Below are positions 1-6,440 of a DNA stretch of 18,434 nucleotides, in pieces; within the stretch, counting starts at the first letter, position 1; the number at the start of each line of letters is the position of its first letter. Origin of the DNA: an uncultured Clostridia bacterium. Its GTDB lineage: Bacteria; Bacillota; Clostridia; Christensenellales; Borkfalkiaceae. Location: contig CALVZR010000042.1 of NCBI GenBank assembly GCA_944372565.1, positions 1-18,434 on the forward strand. The letters run 5' to 3'. The notes under the pieces are model-generated. The model was not told the origin of the DNA, did not search any database, and was given only the letters and a program-made list of their open reading frames with translations. A program made the position numbers and the translations under genes.

Positions 1-722
1 GTCTGCTTTGCGGGCACGCCGCGGCTTAAATAGGAAAAGGGGTAAAGGTCGGTTTCGCCGTCCTGCCGTTCGAGCACGGAAAAATCGATCGTCCTGCCGT
101 CGATGCGGGCGGGGGTGCCCGTTTTGAAACGCCGCACCTCGAATCCCAGATCGATGAGGCTTTTGGTCAGTTCGGTGGCGGGGGCAAAGCCCGAAGGCCC
201 GCTCGGGCGCTTCCATTCGCCCGCGATGACGCTGCCGTTGAGATAGACCCCCGTCGCCACGACGACGGCGCGCGCTTCGAGCACGCTGCCGTAGGTCGTC
301 TTCACGCCGCAAACCCTGCCGTTTTCGGTGAGAATCTCCGAAGCTTCGCCCTGCAGAATGCGAAGATTAGGCGTGTTTTCCAACGTCTTTTTCATCAGGC
401 GGTGATAGAGGTTTTTATCCTCCTGCCCGCGCAGCGACTGCACCGCCGCGCCCTTGCCGCGGTTGAGCATACGCATCTGCAAAAGCGCCTTGTCCGCATT
501 CACGCCCATTTCGCCGCCCAGCGCGTCGATCTCGCGCACGAGATGCCCTTTCGCCGTGCCGCCGATCGAGGGGTTGCACGCCATAAAGGCGATGCTGTCG
601 AGATTGAGGGTGAGCATCGCCGTTTTCAAACCCGTGCGGGCGAGGGCGAGGGCGGCTTCGCAGCCCGCGTGCCCCGCGCCGATCACCACGGCGTCGTATT
701 GTCCTTCGCGGTAAACGTCCAT
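1..722 (-). CDS. mnmG: MnmG (GidA), tRNA uridine-34 carboxymethylaminomethyl-modifying enzyme, N-terminal part
   Basis: FAD-dependent enzyme that, with MnmE, places the (carboxymethyl)aminomethyl group on C5 of the wobble uridine of certain tRNAs; cytosolic. Only the first 240 codons are in the window; the rest lies beyond base 1. Visible are the N-terminal dinucleotide-binding motif (VVIGAGHAGCEAA, residues 12-24), the conserved block ACNPSIGGTAKGHL (48-61) with the family's conserved Cys at 49, the GKGAAVQSLRGQEDK segment, and the second nucleotide-binding-type segment ending VVVATGVYLNG. The ATG lies two bases after the dnaA stop codon, so it is read from the dnaA transcript. No Shine-Dalgarno sequence precedes it (the upstream bases are A/T only), which suggests translational coupling to dnaA. 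The assignment is secure; the downstream part of the gene cannot be judged. Confidence 0.96.
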   Translation of the reverse strand, partial: MDVYREGQYDAVVIGAGHAGCEAALALARTGLKTAMLTLNLDSIAFMACNPSIGGTAKGHLVREIDALGGEMGVNADKALLQMRMLNRGKGAAVQSLRGQEDKNLYHRLMKKTLENTPNLRILQGEASEILTENGRVCGVKTTYGSVLEARAVVVATGVYLNGSVIAGEWKRPSGPSGFAPATELTKSLIDLGFEVRRFKTGTPARIDGRTIDFSVLERQDGETDLYPFSYLSRGVPAKQ

Positions 723-724
723 TT

Positions 725-2047
725 TTATTTCTTTAAAATCATATTTTTGAGGTCGTTGACCTGCACTGCCATCTTGTTATTTGTCTTGATGAGTTCGGCG
801 ATCTTGTCGCGCGCGTGGATCACCGTGGTATGGTCCCGCCCGCCCATCTTTTCCCCTACGGTAACGAGGGGAAGGCTGAGCAGTTCGCAGATGAGATACA
901 TACAGATCTGCCGCGGCTCCACGACTTCCTTGTTTTTCTTCTTTTCCAGAAGGTTGGTTTTGGAAATCTTGAAAAATTCGCACACGCAGCCGATGATGTC
1001 GTCTATTTTCAGTTCTTCCTGCTCGTCGCCCGTCGATTCCCTGAGCACCTCGGCGGCGAGTTCCACGGTGAGGGGCTTTTCCTGCAGTTGGGAAAAGAAG
1101 ATGACCTTGGTCAGCTTTCCGATGAGGGTGCGGATATCCTCCCCGCCCGTTTCGGCGAGATAGGCGAGCACCTTCATATCCACGATGCACTTTTTCTCCT
1201 CCGCCTTCTTTTTGAGGATGGCGATCCTCGTTTCCAGATCGGGGGGCTGCACGTCCGCCAAAAGTCCGCCTTCGAAGCGGGTTTTCAGCCTGTCTTCGAG
1301 CAGTTCGATCTCCTGGGGCGGGCGGTCGGAAGTGAGCACGATCTGCTTGTTTTGCAGCACCAGCTCGTTGAAGGTGTGGAAAAATTCCATCTGCGTGCTT
1401 TCCTTTTTGGCGAGGAACTGCACGTCGTCGATCAGCAACACGTCCACGTTGCGGTAGCGGCTGCGGAATTCCGAACCCTTGTTCGCCCCGCGGGAGATGC
1501 TTTCGATGAGCTGGTTGGTGAACTGCTCGCACGTGGCGTAAAGCACGTTGAGCGAGGGGGAATGCAGGCGGATATAGTTGGCGATCGCCATTAAGATATG
1601 GGTTTTGCCCAGCCCCGTGCCGCCGTAGATGAACAGCGGGTTATACGATTCTCCGGGATTTTCCGCCACGGCTTTGCCCGCGGCGTAGATGTATTCGTTG
1701 GAAGGCCCCACGACGAAGGAATCGAAGGTGAACGCGGGATTGATGGGGCCGCCCTGGGGGGCTTCGTCCTGGCGGATCTGTTTGAGATAGTCCTCTTTAT
1801 TCTGCCCCACGAACAGCTCGAAATCGGTGATGCCCGTTTTGGAGGCGATGAGGGCGGCGCGGATCTTCTCCGCGAGCATGGCGGTGATCTGCTTGGCGAA
1901 AAATTCGTTGGGGGTGCACAGAACGATTTTATTCCCCTTGAAATCGACGGGCGTGAGCCGCGTGATATAGGTGGAATACGTGATCCCGCTCACGGTCTTT
2001 TCCAGCTCTTCGAGCGCGTTATTCCATAAAATCTCGAAACTTTCCAT
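725..2047 (-). CDS. dnaA: DnaA, chromosomal replication initiator
   Basis: AAA+ ATPase that binds DnaA boxes and opens the replication origin. At 440 residues it has normal family length. Domain I covers about residues 1-80 and is followed by a short, variable linker (81-105). The AAA+ core carries Walker A GGTGLGKT (142-149), Walker B VLLIDDVQFL (203-212), box VII RLKTRFEGG (253-261) and a sensor II region around GGEDIRTLIGKL (301-312). The C-terminal DNA-binding domain IV has the signature GGRDHTTVIHARDKI (402-416). The ATG at 2047 is preceded at 8 nt by AGAGG (2056-2060). The gene is transcribed leftward with mnmG directly behind it, and recF is divergent. dnaN, the usual partner between dnaA and recF in Firmicutes, is absent here. 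Confidence 0.98.
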   Translation of the reverse strand: MESFEILWNNALEELEKTVSGITYSTYITRLTPVDFKGNKIVLCTPNEFFAKQITAMLAEKIRAALIASKTGITDFELFVGQNKEDYLKQIRQDEAPQGGPINPAFTFDSFVVGPSNEYIYAAGKAVAENPGESYNPLFIYGGTGLGKTHILMAIANYIRLHSPSLNVLYATCEQFTNQLIESISRGANKGSEFRSRYRNVDVLLIDDVQFLAKKESTQMEFFHTFNELVLQNKQIVLTSDRPPQEIELLEDRLKTRFEGGLLADVQPPDLETRIAILKKKAEEKKCIVDMKVLAYLAETGGEDIRTLIGKLTKVIFFSQLQEKPLTVELAAEVLRESTGDEQEELKIDDIIGCVCEFFKISKTNLLEKKKNKEVVEPRQICMYLICELLSLPLVTVGEKMGGRDHTTVIHARDKIAELIKTNNKMAVQVNDLKNMILKK

Positions 2048-2076
2048 TTTTTGTGCCTCTTTTTTTACCTCTTATG

Positions 2077-2105
2077 TTGCAAATCCCGCGAAAAAACGGT
2101 ATAAT
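2077..2105 (+). promoter_or_regulatory. Sigma-70-type promoter of recF
   Basis: A TTGCAA -35 box (2077-2082), a 17-bp spacer and a perfect TATAAT -10 box (2100-2105) point rightward. Transcription would start near 2112 and give recF a leader of about 110 nt. The promoter lies inside the predicted 5' leader of the oppositely transcribed dnaA. An identical TTGCAA-17-TATAAT arrangement occurs upstream of nfnA. Confidence 0.75.
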
Positions 2106-2167
2106 ATCCGATGGGGAAAGGCGCCCCGCCCCTCCCGCGCGCTTCCGTAAAGGAAGTGTGCCTTATC

Positions 2168-2196
2168 ACTATATCAAAAAATCGCGGCAAAGTCAA
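2168..2196 (-). promoter_or_regulatory. Sigma-70-type promoter of dnaA-mnmG
   Basis: On the minus strand TTGACT (2191-2196), a 17-bp spacer and TATAGT (2168-2173) form a good promoter; the start site would be near 2161, about 114 nt before the dnaA ATG. The -35 box sits in the loop of an inverted repeat, TCGCGG (2182-2187) and CCGCGA (2200-2205), that could be an operator. The start site lies downstream of the recF start site, so the 5' ends of the two transcripts would be complementary over about 50 nt (2112-2161). Confidence 0.7.
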
Positions 2197-2221
2197 TCGC
2201 CGCGAAAATTTAAACGAAATT

Positions 2222-3328
2222 ATGAGAATAAAAACTTTACGGGTGAAAAATTTCCGCAACTACGCGGAAGAAGAATTTTCCTTCGGCGACGGGCTGAACG
2301 TGATCCGCGGCGCGAACGCGCAGGGCAAGACCAACGCCGCGGAGGCGGTGTTTCTGCTCTGCACGGGGTATTCGCCGCGCGCCACGAAGGACAACCAACT
2401 CGTAAAGCGGGGGGAAGAGCGGGCGGAGATCGCCTGCCGCGCGGAGAGCCGCTACGGGGAGATCTCCATCGAAATGGAAATTTCCCGCTCGGAAAAAAAG
2501 AGCGTGAAGATCAACGGCACGCCCATTTTGCGGCTGGGGGAACTTCCCGGCAACGTGTACAGCGTGTTTTTCAACCCGAACGAACTCAAACTCGTGAAGG
2601 AATCGCCCGAGGACAGGCGGCGGTTTATGAACATTTCGCTTTCGCAGATGTCGAGGAACTACCTCTTTTCGCTCAACCGCTACAATAAGATCTTACAGCA
2701 GCGGAACAACCTTTTGAAAGAAAGCGACAGGCTGCTCGTGCGCGAGACCCTTCCCGTGTGGGACGCGGAGTTTTCCAAATACGCGGCGAAGATCATTCTG
2801 CTGCGCAACGAATTCTTAAAAATGCTCGCCCCTCTCGCGGAGGAGGCGCACGCCTGCCTTTCGGGAGGCAAGGAAAAACTGACCATGGCATCGGAGAGCG
2901 GCTATTACGGCACGGAGGCGGAAGTGGCGGACGCGGTGAAGGAAGATCTCAAAACGGCGTTTGAAAAGGATATCCGTCTGGGATTTACCACCGTGGGGCC
3001 TCACCGCGACGATATGAAACTCTTCCTCGACGGGGAGGACGTGCGCCTCTACGGCTCGCAGGGGCAGCAGCGGACGGTGGCGCTCGCGCTCAAAATGGCG
3101 GAAACGGAAATTTTCAAAGCGCGTTCGGGGGAATATCCCGTGCTCGTTTTAGACGACGTGCTGAGCGAGCTCGACAAGGTGCGCCAGCGCAGGCTGCTCA
3201 AAAAAACGGACGGGATACAGACCATCGTAACCTGCACGCACGCGGAAAAGAGCGTATTCGGCTCCCTTCCCTGCAAAAAAATGACCGTCGTTTCGGGAAA
3301 ATTGAAAAAATCTTCTTCCGTCGATTGA
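2222..3328 (+). CDS. recF: RecF, recombination mediator ATPase
   Basis: SMC/ABC-like ATPase that loads RecA at single-strand gaps together with RecO and RecR. The 368 residues hold the canonical N-terminus MRIKTLRVKNFRNY, Walker A GANAQGKTN (30-38), the GPHRDDM motif (259-265), the ABC-type signature GSQGQQRTVALALK (278-291) and Walker B VLVLDDVLSELD (307-318). The start at 2222 was chosen because family homology begins there; the frame is open back to an ATG at 2111, but that codon coincides with the predicted transcription start. The chosen ATG has no clear Shine-Dalgarno sequence and sits in an A/T-rich stretch. The stop codon overlaps the -35 box of the next promoter, and no terminator separates recF from the aromatic operon, so read-through transcripts would also meet the attenuator. 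Confidence 0.95.
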   Translation: MRIKTLRVKNFRNYAEEEFSFGDGLNVIRGANAQGKTNAAEAVFLLCTGYSPRATKDNQLVKRGEERAEIACRAESRYGEISIEMEISRSEKKSVKINGTPILRLGELPGNVYSVFFNPNELKLVKESPEDRRRFMNISLSQMSRNYLFSLNRYNKILQQRNNLLKESDRLLVRETLPVWDAEFSKYAAKIILLRNEFLKMLAPLAEEAHACLSGGKEKLTMASESGYYGTEAEVADAVKEDLKTAFEKDIRLGFTTVGPHRDDMKLFLDGEDVRLYGSQGQQRTVALALKMAETEIFKARSGEYPVLVLDDVLSELDKVRQRRLLKKTDGIQTIVTCTHAEKSVFGSLPCKKMTVVSGKLKKSSSVD

Positions 3329-3353
3329 CAAAACGCGCAAAAAGTTTTATGAT
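3325..3353 (+). promoter_or_regulatory. Promoter of the aromatic amino acid operon
   Basis: A consensus -35 box TTGACA (3325-3330) overlaps the recF stop codon. After a 17-bp spacer comes TATGAT (3348-3353). The predicted start near 3360 gives a short leader to the Phe/Tyr-rich leader ORF at 3376 and about 190 nt to aroF. This looks strong and probably constitutive, leaving the control to the attenuator downstream. Confidence 0.85.
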
Positions 3354-3375
3354 AGAGGGGAAAAAGAGGCAGATC

Positions 3376-3441
3376 ATGAAAAATTTCAACGGCAAAAACT
3401 TCGTCTTTACGTTTTATTACGCGTACTTTTCCAAAAAGTAA
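3376..3441 (+). CDS. Phe/Tyr-rich leader peptide of the aro operon attenuator
   Basis: A 21-codon ORF starting ATGAAAAATTTC and ending in TAA. AGAGG (3365-3369) precedes the ATG by 6 nt. Five of its codons are Phe (residues 4, 9, 11, 13, 18) and three are Tyr (14, 15, 17), so 8 of 21 residues are aromatic and six fall within residues 11-18 (FTFYYAYF). There is no Trp. It lies between a consensus promoter and an intrinsic terminator directly upstream of the Phe/Tyr biosynthesis operon. This composition and position match leader peptides such as PheL of enterobacteria, in which ribosome stalling at the scarce amino acid prevents termination. The peptide probably has no function of its own. The role is inferred from composition and layout. 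Confidence 0.8.
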   Translation: MKNFNGKNFVFTFYYAYFSKK

Positions 3442-3452
3442 GTGAATTTTTT

Positions 3453-3512
3453 GCTGTGGTTTTTTTCGGACAATCCGACAGGTAAGAACAGAAAAAAGGT
3501 GCGCGCCGCAGC
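3453..3512 (+). promoter_or_regulatory. Candidate antiterminator of the aro attenuator
   Basis: GCTGTGGT (3453-3460) can pair with GCCGCAGC (3505-3512) over 8 bp with two G-U pairs. This would occupy the 5' arm and loop of the terminator stem (3502-3510). The enclosed segment contains a small hairpin, TCGGA (3466-3470) and TCCGA (3474-3478). A weak competing stem, CAAAAA (3432-3437) with TTTTTG (3448-3453), joins the end of the leader ORF to the start of this segment. A ribosome stopped at the leader stop codon (3439-3441) should cover roughly to 3453 and disfavour the antiterminator, while one stalled on the Phe/Tyr codons (3406-3429) leaves it free. The pairings are visible; the switching is inferred. 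Confidence 0.5.
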
Positions 3513-3528
3513 AATGCGGCGCGTTTTT
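3502..3528 (+). terminator. Attenuator terminator upstream of aroF
   Basis: A perfect 9-bp GC-rich stem (CGCGCCGCA, 3502-3510, with TGCGGCGCG, 3515-3523) closes a GCAA tetraloop and is followed by five T residues (3524-3528). It lies about 60 nt after the leader ORF stop and 20 nt before the aroF ATG, so termination here would shut off the whole operon. Its position inside the operon leader, not after a gene, marks it as an attenuator. Confidence 0.85.
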
Positions 3529-3548
3529 CATTGTAAGGAGAAAAAGAT

Positions 3549-4565
3549 ATGATCATCATCCCCAAGAAAGATTACGACAAATCCCAGCTGGACAACCTCG
3601 TGCATTGGCTGGAAGACAAGGGCTTGCAGGTGCATCAGAGCAAAGGCGAGAACATGACGGTGCTCGGGCTGATCGGCGATACTTCCAAAATCGATATCGA
3701 CCTCATCCGCTCGCTCGACGTGGTGGAGGACGTGAAGCGCATTCAGGAACCCTTCAAGAACGCCAACCGCAAATTCCACCCGGAGGACACCGTGGTGGAC
3801 GTGAACGGCGCGAAGATCGGCGGCGGCAATTTCCAGTTCATCGCGGGGCCGTGCTCGGTGGAGAGCGAAGAGCAGATCATCGGCATCGCCAAAGCGGTGA
3901 AGGCGGCGGGCGCGAACCTGCTGCGCGGCGGCGCGTTCAAGCCGAGAACTTCGCCCTACGCCTTCCAGGGGCTGCGCGGCGAGGGCATCCGCCTGCTGCT
4001 CGAAGCGAAGAAGGAAACGGGGCTGCCCATCGTTACCGAAATTATGGATATTTCCCAGCTGCCTCTCTTCGAGGAGGTGGACGTTCTGCAGGTGGGCGCG
4101 CGCAATATGCAGAACTTCGAACTCTTAAAAGAGCTCGGCAAACTGCGCAAGCCGATTTTGCTCAAACGGGGGATGAGCAGCACGCTGCAGGAACTGGTGA
4201 TGAGCGCGGAATACATTATGGCGGGCGGCAATACGCAGGTCATATTGTGCGAGCGCGGCATCCGCACGTTCGAAACGAGCACGAGAAACACCCTGGATCT
4301 TTGCGCCGTGTCCGTGCTCAAACAGATGTCGCACCTGCCCGTCGTCATCGACCCCAGCCACGCGACGGGATACGCGAAATACGTGCGCCCCATGTCGCTC
4401 GCGGCGGCCGCCGCGGGGGCGGACGGGCTGATCATCGAAGTGCATAACGACCCGCAGCACGCGCTGTGCGACGGGCAGCAGTCCATCACGCCCGAGGCGT
4501 TCGCCTCGCTGGCGGAAAACGTGAAAGCCATTCTGCCGTACGCGGCGAAGAGGGGGGAAGTATGA
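3549..4565 (+). CDS. aroF: DAHP synthase, class I-beta (3-deoxy-7-phosphoheptulonate synthase)
   Basis: First enzyme of the shikimate pathway: condenses phosphoenolpyruvate with erythrose 4-phosphate. It has 338 residues. The N-terminal ~70 residues form a ferredoxin-like/ACT-like regulatory domain of the I-beta type (MIIIPKKDYD...). The TIM-barrel carries AGPCSVES (99-106), KPRTSPYAFQGL (131-142), GARNMQNFELLK (183-194), LLKRGMSS (204-211), CERGIRTFE (234-242) and DPSHATGY (268-275). The presumed metal ligands by family pattern are Cys102, His271, Glu297 and Asp308. AAGGAG (3535-3540) lies 8 nt before the ATG. As first gene after the attenuator it is directly exposed to that control, and the N-terminal domain suggests additional allosteric feedback by an aromatic end product, which cannot be specified from sequence alone. 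Confidence 0.96.
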   Translation: MIIIPKKDYDKSQLDNLVHWLEDKGLQVHQSKGENMTVLGLIGDTSKIDIDLIRSLDVVEDVKRIQEPFKNANRKFHPEDTVVDVNGAKIGGGNFQFIAGPCSVESEEQIIGIAKAVKAAGANLLRGGAFKPRTSPYAFQGLRGEGIRLLLEAKKETGLPIVTEIMDISQLPLFEEVDVLQVGARNMQNFELLKELGKLRKPILLKRGMSSTLQELVMSAEYIMAGGNTQVILCERGIRTFETSTRNTLDLCAVSVLKQMSHLPVVIDPSHATGYAKYVRPMSLAAAAAGADGLIIEVHNDPQHALCDGQQSITPEAFASLAENVKAILPYAAKRGEV

Positions 4566-5410
4566 ACATCGGCATCGTGGGGCTGGGGCTGATCGGCGGT
4601 TCGATCGCAAAAGCCCTCAAAAAGAATACGCCGCACGCCGTTTACGGCGCGGATACCGACGCGGAGAGCCTGAAAAAGGCCGTTTTGGTGGGCGCGATCG
4701 ACGGGGAACTGAAATTGCTTGCGGGGCTGGACGTGCTCATCGTCGCGCTCTATCCCGCGGCGACGGTGGAATACGTGCGCGAAAATGCGGACAGGATCCC
4801 GAAAAACTGCATCGTGCTCGATACGGCGGGCGTGAAGCGCGCCGTGTGCGGCGAGCTTTTCCCGCTCGCGCGGGAAAAGGGGCTGACCTTTGTGGGGGGC
4901 CATCCCATGGCGGGCGTGGAATTTTCCGGGTTCGACCATTCGCGGGAAGCGCTCTTCAAAAACGCCTCCATGATCCTCGTGCCCGATAAAAACATCACGA
5001 TAGACAAGCTCGAATTGCTGAAGGAACTGTTTATGTCCGTCGGGTTCACGCGCATTCAGATCTCCACGCCCGAAGAGCACGACAAGATGATCGCCCTCAC
5101 TTCCCAGCTGGCGCACGTTTTGTCGAGCGCGTATGTAAAGAGCCCCTCGGCGCTCAGCCACAAGGGCTTTTCCGCGGGCAGTTTCCGCGATATGACGCGG
5201 GTTGCAAAACTCAACGAGGAGATGTGGACCGAACTGTTTTTCGACAACAAGGAAAACCTTCTGACCGAGATCGACGGGCTGATCGAGCGGCTGGGCGAAT
5301 ATAAGTGCGCGCTCTACGAGGACGACAGGGAAACGATGAAACAGCTGCTCAAAGAGGGGCGGGAACGCAAGGCGCTGGTGGATAAAAAATATGAAAAGAA
5401 TAACAATTGA
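4562..5410 (+). CDS. tyrA: Prephenate dehydrogenase
   Basis: Converts prephenate to 4-hydroxyphenylpyruvate, the tyrosine branch. It has 282 residues from the ATG at 4562, which overlaps the aroF stop in an ATGA junction; GGGGGGAAG just upstream can serve as ribosome binding site. The N-terminal Rossmann fold has GLGLIGGS (7-14), and an acidic Asp31 at the end of the second strand favours NAD over NADP. HPMAG (114-118) and SQLAH (181-185) are the usual substrate and catalytic motifs. The protein ends after the helical dimerisation domain, so there is no C-terminal ACT domain such as some Gram-positive TyrA proteins carry; feedback by tyrosine must then act elsewhere, possibly through AroF or the leader attenuator. 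Confidence 0.93.
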   Translation: MNIGIVGLGLIGGSIAKALKKNTPHAVYGADTDAESLKKAVLVGAIDGELKLLAGLDVLIVALYPAATVEYVRENADRIPKNCIVLDTAGVKRAVCGELFPLAREKGLTFVGGHPMAGVEFSGFDHSREALFKNASMILVPDKNITIDKLELLKELFMSVGFTRIQISTPEEHDKMIALTSQLAHVLSSAYVKSPSALSHKGFSAGSFRDMTRVAKLNEEMWTELFFDNKENLLTEIDGLIERLGEYKCALYEDDRETMKQLLKEGRERKALVDKKYEKNNN

Positions 5411-6440
5411 AACTTCCTCGCCCTACGAGGCGCTCATCGGGGAGAACCTGCTCGATAAAGCGGGCAAATATATGCGGGAGGCGGGGATCAAGGCGAAGAA
5501 GGCGTTCATCGTTTCGGACGACACCGTGCTCGCCCTTTACGGCAGAAGGGTGAAGGACGCGCTCTCGGCGGCGGGATATGCGCCTTTCACGCTGGCGTTC
5601 GAACACGGCGAAAAGCACAAGACGCTCGCCACCGTGGAAAAGATCCTCTCCACGCTGTGCGCGGCGGAGATCACCCGTTCGGACGTGCTCGTCGCCCTCG
5701 GCGGCGGCGTGGCCGGGGACGTGTGCGGTTTCGCGGCAGCCATCTACCTAAGGGGGGTGAAGTTTGTGCAGATCCCCACCACATTGCTCGCCGCGGTCGA
5801 TTCCTCCGTGGGCGGCAAGACGGGGGTGGACCTGCCCGCGGGCAAAAACCTCGCGGGGGCGTTCCATCAGCCTTCGCTCGTGCTGTGCGATACTTCGGTG
5901 ATCTCCTCCCTTCCCGAAAATCTTTATTCCGAGGGGATGGCGGAGGTCGTAAAATACGGTATGATTAAAAACGCCGCCTTTTTTGAAAAACTGGAAGCGG
6001 GGAATGCGGATACGGAAAACATCGTTGAAACGAGCGTGCGCACCAAGGCGGAGATCGTGAAAAACGACGAGTTCGACCGCGGCGAGCGTATGCTGCTCAA
6101 TTTCGGGCACACCTTCGGGCACGCGGCGGAAAAGCTGAGCGGGTTCGGGATGAGCCACGGCGAGGGGGTGGCGCTCGGTATGGTCTTTGCCTGCCGCTAT
6201 GCGGAAGAAACGGGCTTTTTGCGGGAAGAAGGGTTGCGCGGGCGGCTGGAAAGCGCGCTCGCCCGCTACCGCCTGCCCGCGCTCTGCCCGTTTACGGGCA
6301 AGGAACTTTTCAAGGCGATGACGAACGATAAAAAGCGGTTCGGGGATACGATCAATCTCGTTCTGCCGCGGCGGGCGGGGCTGGCGGAGATCTGCCCCAC
6401 GCCGGTGGAAACGTGCGGGGAGGTTATGGAAAAACTATGA
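5391..6440 (+). CDS. aroB: 3-dehydroquinate synthase
   Basis: NAD- and metal-dependent cyclisation of DAHP to 3-dehydroquinate, second step of the pathway. The 349 residues are typical. Motifs are EHGEKHKT (71-78), GGGVAGD (104-110), PTTLLAAVDSSVGGKTGVD (129-147), GKNLAGAFHQP (151-161), EGMAEVVKYG (181-190) and LNFGHTFGHAAE (236-247), followed by HGEGVALGM (256-264). The conserved Glu of EGMAE and the His residues of the last two motifs are the likely zinc ligands. The gene starts 20 nt inside the end of tyrA, in another frame, with only A-rich sequence upstream, which suggests translational coupling. Confidence 0.97.
   Translation: MKRITIETSSPYEALIGENLLDKAGKYMREAGIKAKKAFIVSDDTVLALYGRRVKDALSAAGYAPFTLAFEHGEKHKTLATVEKILSTLCAAEITRSDVLVALGGGVAGDVCGFAAAIYLRGVKFVQIPTTLLAAVDSSVGGKTGVDLPAGKNLAGAFHQPSLVLCDTSVISSLPENLYSEGMAEVVKYGMIKNAAFFEKLEAGNADTENIVETSVRTKAEIVKNDEFDRGERMLLNFGHTFGHAAEKLSGFGMSHGEGVALGMVFACRYAEETGFLREEGLRGRLESALARYRLPALCPFTGKELFKAMTNDKKRFGDTINLVLPRRAGLAEICPTPVETCGEVMEKL

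Noticed and set aside
402..1594. Rightward ORFs opposite mnmG and dnaA
   Set aside because: They lie antisense to well-recognised genes, with composition typical of shadow frames in GC-rich DNA.
2111..2221. Extended N-terminus for recF starting at ATG 2111
   Set aside because: RecF homology begins at MRIKTL (2222), and 2111 coincides with the predicted transcription start.
2048..2221. Replication origin in the dnaA-recF gap
   Set aside because: Only 174 bp long, with no DnaA-box cluster and no repeated A/T-rich unwinding units; its content is explained by two promoters.
3360..3548. T-box riboswitch upstream of aroF
   Set aside because: No T-box sequence (TGGNACC-type) or specifier stem is visible; a short translated leader ORF explains the region better.
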